From JANLVJ01 sp031363945 (GTDB taxonomy: Bacteria > Bacteroidota > Bacteroidia > Sphingobacteriales > Sphingobacteriaceae), in NCBI GenBank assembly GCA_031363945.1, contig JANLVJ010000002.1:1-6899 (forward strand): a stretch of 6,899 nt of DNA, given 5' to 3'. Each line of letters opens with the position of its first letter. Positions within the stretch are counted from its first letter, which is position 1. The notes under the pieces are model-generated. The model did no database searches. It was given only the letters and a program-made list of their open reading frames with translations, and was not told the DNA's origin. The translations under genes were made by a program, and so were the position numbers. This document shows, piece after piece, positions 5,531 to 6,899 of the stretch.

Positions 5531-6898
5531 TTATACTGGCTGTTCTTCAATATTTCCGATTTCAAGAGTTTTTAATATGTTAAAGTTTTCTAGTTCATCA
5601 ATGGTTAGTGGCTTTCTTTGTGGAGCTTGGATCTGTATAGCCCCTATCAACTTATCAAACAAAGCGTTTGCATAAAAGCCGTTTCGAATATGGATGGCCA
5701 TGGCAAGCCAAAATCGTGTTTGTGACCATACAGGCGGTAGCATCTGGATGAAAACTATTAAACTAGAGGCAATCAAGAGAATGCCTGTTAAAACTATTTC
5801 AGCAATTCCAAGCGCTGATGGTAGAGGAAGTTGCGATGCCAGCATATGATGTGCACCGGCTTCAAGGGAAAAAAAGGCGGCCGTTACAAGTAAGGCAAGT
5901 AATACGGCTGGAACCAGCATAGTGATGCTCTCTTTAGAATCTGTGGCAGAACTGAATAGTCGGGACAGGCCCATAATAAGAATAGCTCCAATGGCTAGAA
6001 GCGGCAACTCTTTTGCTGGATTTATACCCCATACCAGGGCAAATAGTGAGTAAAGAGCTAGCGCCATAGCAATACCCAGCAAAATTCGTAAAGGACTACC
6101 CAATCTGCCGGATTCCGCCACTTTCGATCCTCTGGCTACTTCTATTACACTACCCGAAGAAAGAAAAGCATGCGCTTTATAAAAGGAGTGGGCAACAAGG
6201 TGAAGCATTGCTGCAGGATATAATCCAAGCCCACAGAGCAATAAACTAAAACCCATATGGGCAACACTAGAGTAACTAAGGGCTGTTTTGACTGAAGTTT
6301 GCGTAAGATATGCAGTAGAGGCAAAAAGGGCTGTAAATCCACCAATAGAAATAAGGATGATTGGTGCAATAGTGCTTGCCTGAATTACATGAGCCATTCT
6401 AATGACCAAAAAAGGACCGGCATTTAAAAGTCCGGCATGCAATAACGCTGAAACCGGAGTGGGTGTTTCCATTACCTCGATTAACCATCCGTGAGTTGGA
6501 AATTGTGCCGACTTTAATAACGCTGCCAAAACCAGGAAAGTCGCAGTCACTTCCAGGCCGGCAACGTGCACACCAGAAGAGGACATATGTTTAAGTGTCA
6601 CAAAAATAAGCTCCAGATTACCTGTATTAAACTGTTGATATAATAAAATACAGGCTATCAATAAACAGGCATCTGCCAATCGGGCTAGAATAAACTTCTT
6701 TTTTGCAGCCACTTGAGCACCAGGCCGGTCGGGATAAAAAACCAATAACCGGTGTAATGAAATACTGGTCAGAATCCATGAAACCCAAAGTAATCCGAGA
6801 TTACCAGTAAGAACAAGTAATTGCACAGAACAGATAGTAGCTGCCAACCGGCCAATAAATATGCCTTGTCGCTTATCACCGTCTAAGTAATTGAGGCT
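5531..6898 (-). CDS. dabB: DabB, NuoL/MrpA-like membrane subunit of the DAB complex (5' partial)
   Basis: The frame is open to the right edge (first visible residues SLNYLDGDKRQGIFIGR), so the N-terminus is outside; about 455 residues are visible. A TTG at 6845-6847 is internal to the conserved sequence and not the true start. The protein is almost wholly hydrophobic, with many membrane spans. It carries the proton-antiporter core: LKSAQFPTHGWL (Lys codon at 6512-6514), ETPTPVSALLHAG, TSVKTALSYSSVAHMG and HLVAHSFYKAHAFL. The Lys and His residues are those that carry protons in NuoL, NuoM and MrpA relatives. The soluble tail HIRNGFYANALFDKLIGA is typical of DabB rather than a complex I subunit, and there are no other nuo or mrp genes here. 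It anchors DabA and is thought to couple a proton or sodium gradient to CO2 hydration. Its 3' end lies 11 nt from dabA. Confidence 0.94.
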   Translation of the reverse strand, partial: SLNYLDGDKRQGIFIGRLAATICSVQLLVLTGNLGLLWVSWILTSISLHRLLVFYPDRPGAQVAAKKKFILARLADACLLIACILLYQQFNTGNLELIFVTLKHMSSSGVHVAGLEVTATFLVLAALLKSAQFPTHGWLIEVMETPTPVSALLHAGLLNAGPFLVIRMAHVIQASTIAPIILISIGGFTALFASTAYLTQTSVKTALSYSSVAHMGFSLLLCGLGLYPAAMLHLVAHSFYKAHAFLSSGSVIEVARGSKVAESGRLGSPLRILLGIAMALALYSLFALVWGINPAKELPLLAIGAILIMGLSRLFSSATDSKESITMLVPAVLLALLVTAAFFSLEAGAHHMLASQLPLPSALGIAEIVLTGILLIASSLIVFIQMLPPVWSQTRFWLAMAIHIRNGFYANALFDKLIGAIQIQAPQRKPLTIDELENFNILKTLEIGNIEEQPV

Positions 6899-6899
6899 A

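Noticed and set aside
5329..5583. 84-codon + strand frame over the dabA start and dabB end
   Set aside because: It is antisense to the conserved DabA N-terminus. Its hydrophobic end derives from the AT-rich junction.
6145..6369. 74-codon - strand frame inside dabB
   Set aside because: It is an alternative frame of a membrane protein gene; such shadows are hydrophobic by composition. DabB conservation is in the other frame.
5531..6898. Reading the membrane protein as complex I subunit NuoL or an Mrp antiporter subunit
   Set aside because: It shares the antiporter core, but it lies directly upstream of DUF2309/dabA with 11 nt spacing, has a DabB-type tail, and has no nuo or mrp neighbours in view.

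Overview
The window is AT-rich DNA that most likely comes from a Bacteroidota chromosome. The evidence is the low GC, the near absence of Shine-Dalgarno sequences in front of clear genes, and the protein flavour (IS3 OrfA/OrfB, SRPBCC, HMA and DabA sequences of the kind seen in Cytophagia and Sphingobacteriia). This placement is inference; there is no rRNA or marker gene. No stretch above 300 bases lacks an annotated feature, and no tRNA, rRNA, CRISPR array or convincing intrinsic terminator was seen.

Left part (1-1283): the end of a WD40-repeat protein enters on the + strand and stops at 133. It is followed, on the - strand, by a heavily decayed IS3-family insertion sequence. Its orfA has one internal stop. 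The A7 slippery run and the overlapping orfA stop/orfB start (ATGA) are still readable. orfB is broken into pieces in three frames and has lost about 100 residues, including the first catalytic Asp.

Middle part (1284-2835, + strand): a run of small genes. These are an intact UspA-type stress protein with a full ATP-binding motif, a possible 38-residue membrane peptide with a GTG start, a 72-residue HMA (copper chaperone-like) protein with GMSCGGC, and a 33-residue single-span membrane peptide. Last comes an SRPBCC/polyketide-cyclase-like gene that appears to be a pseudogene: homology-like sequence continues upstream of the first ATG and downstream past an in-frame TAG.

Right part (3018-6899, - strand): a two-gene operon for the DabAB inorganic-carbon uptake complex. 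dabB (NuoL/MrpA-like membrane subunit, 5' end outside the window) is followed after 11 nt by a complete dabA (DUF2309, 833 aa) that keeps the carbonic-anhydrase-like Cys/Asp/His/Cys zinc site. DabB is thought to use the ion gradient to drive directional CO2 hydration by DabA, so that bicarbonate accumulates in the cytoplasm.

The only clear functional unit is dabAB, which is a known system. The small genes share a strand and possibly a metal/stress theme, but nothing in the sequence proves that they work together. I found no convincing evidence of a wholly undescribed system.
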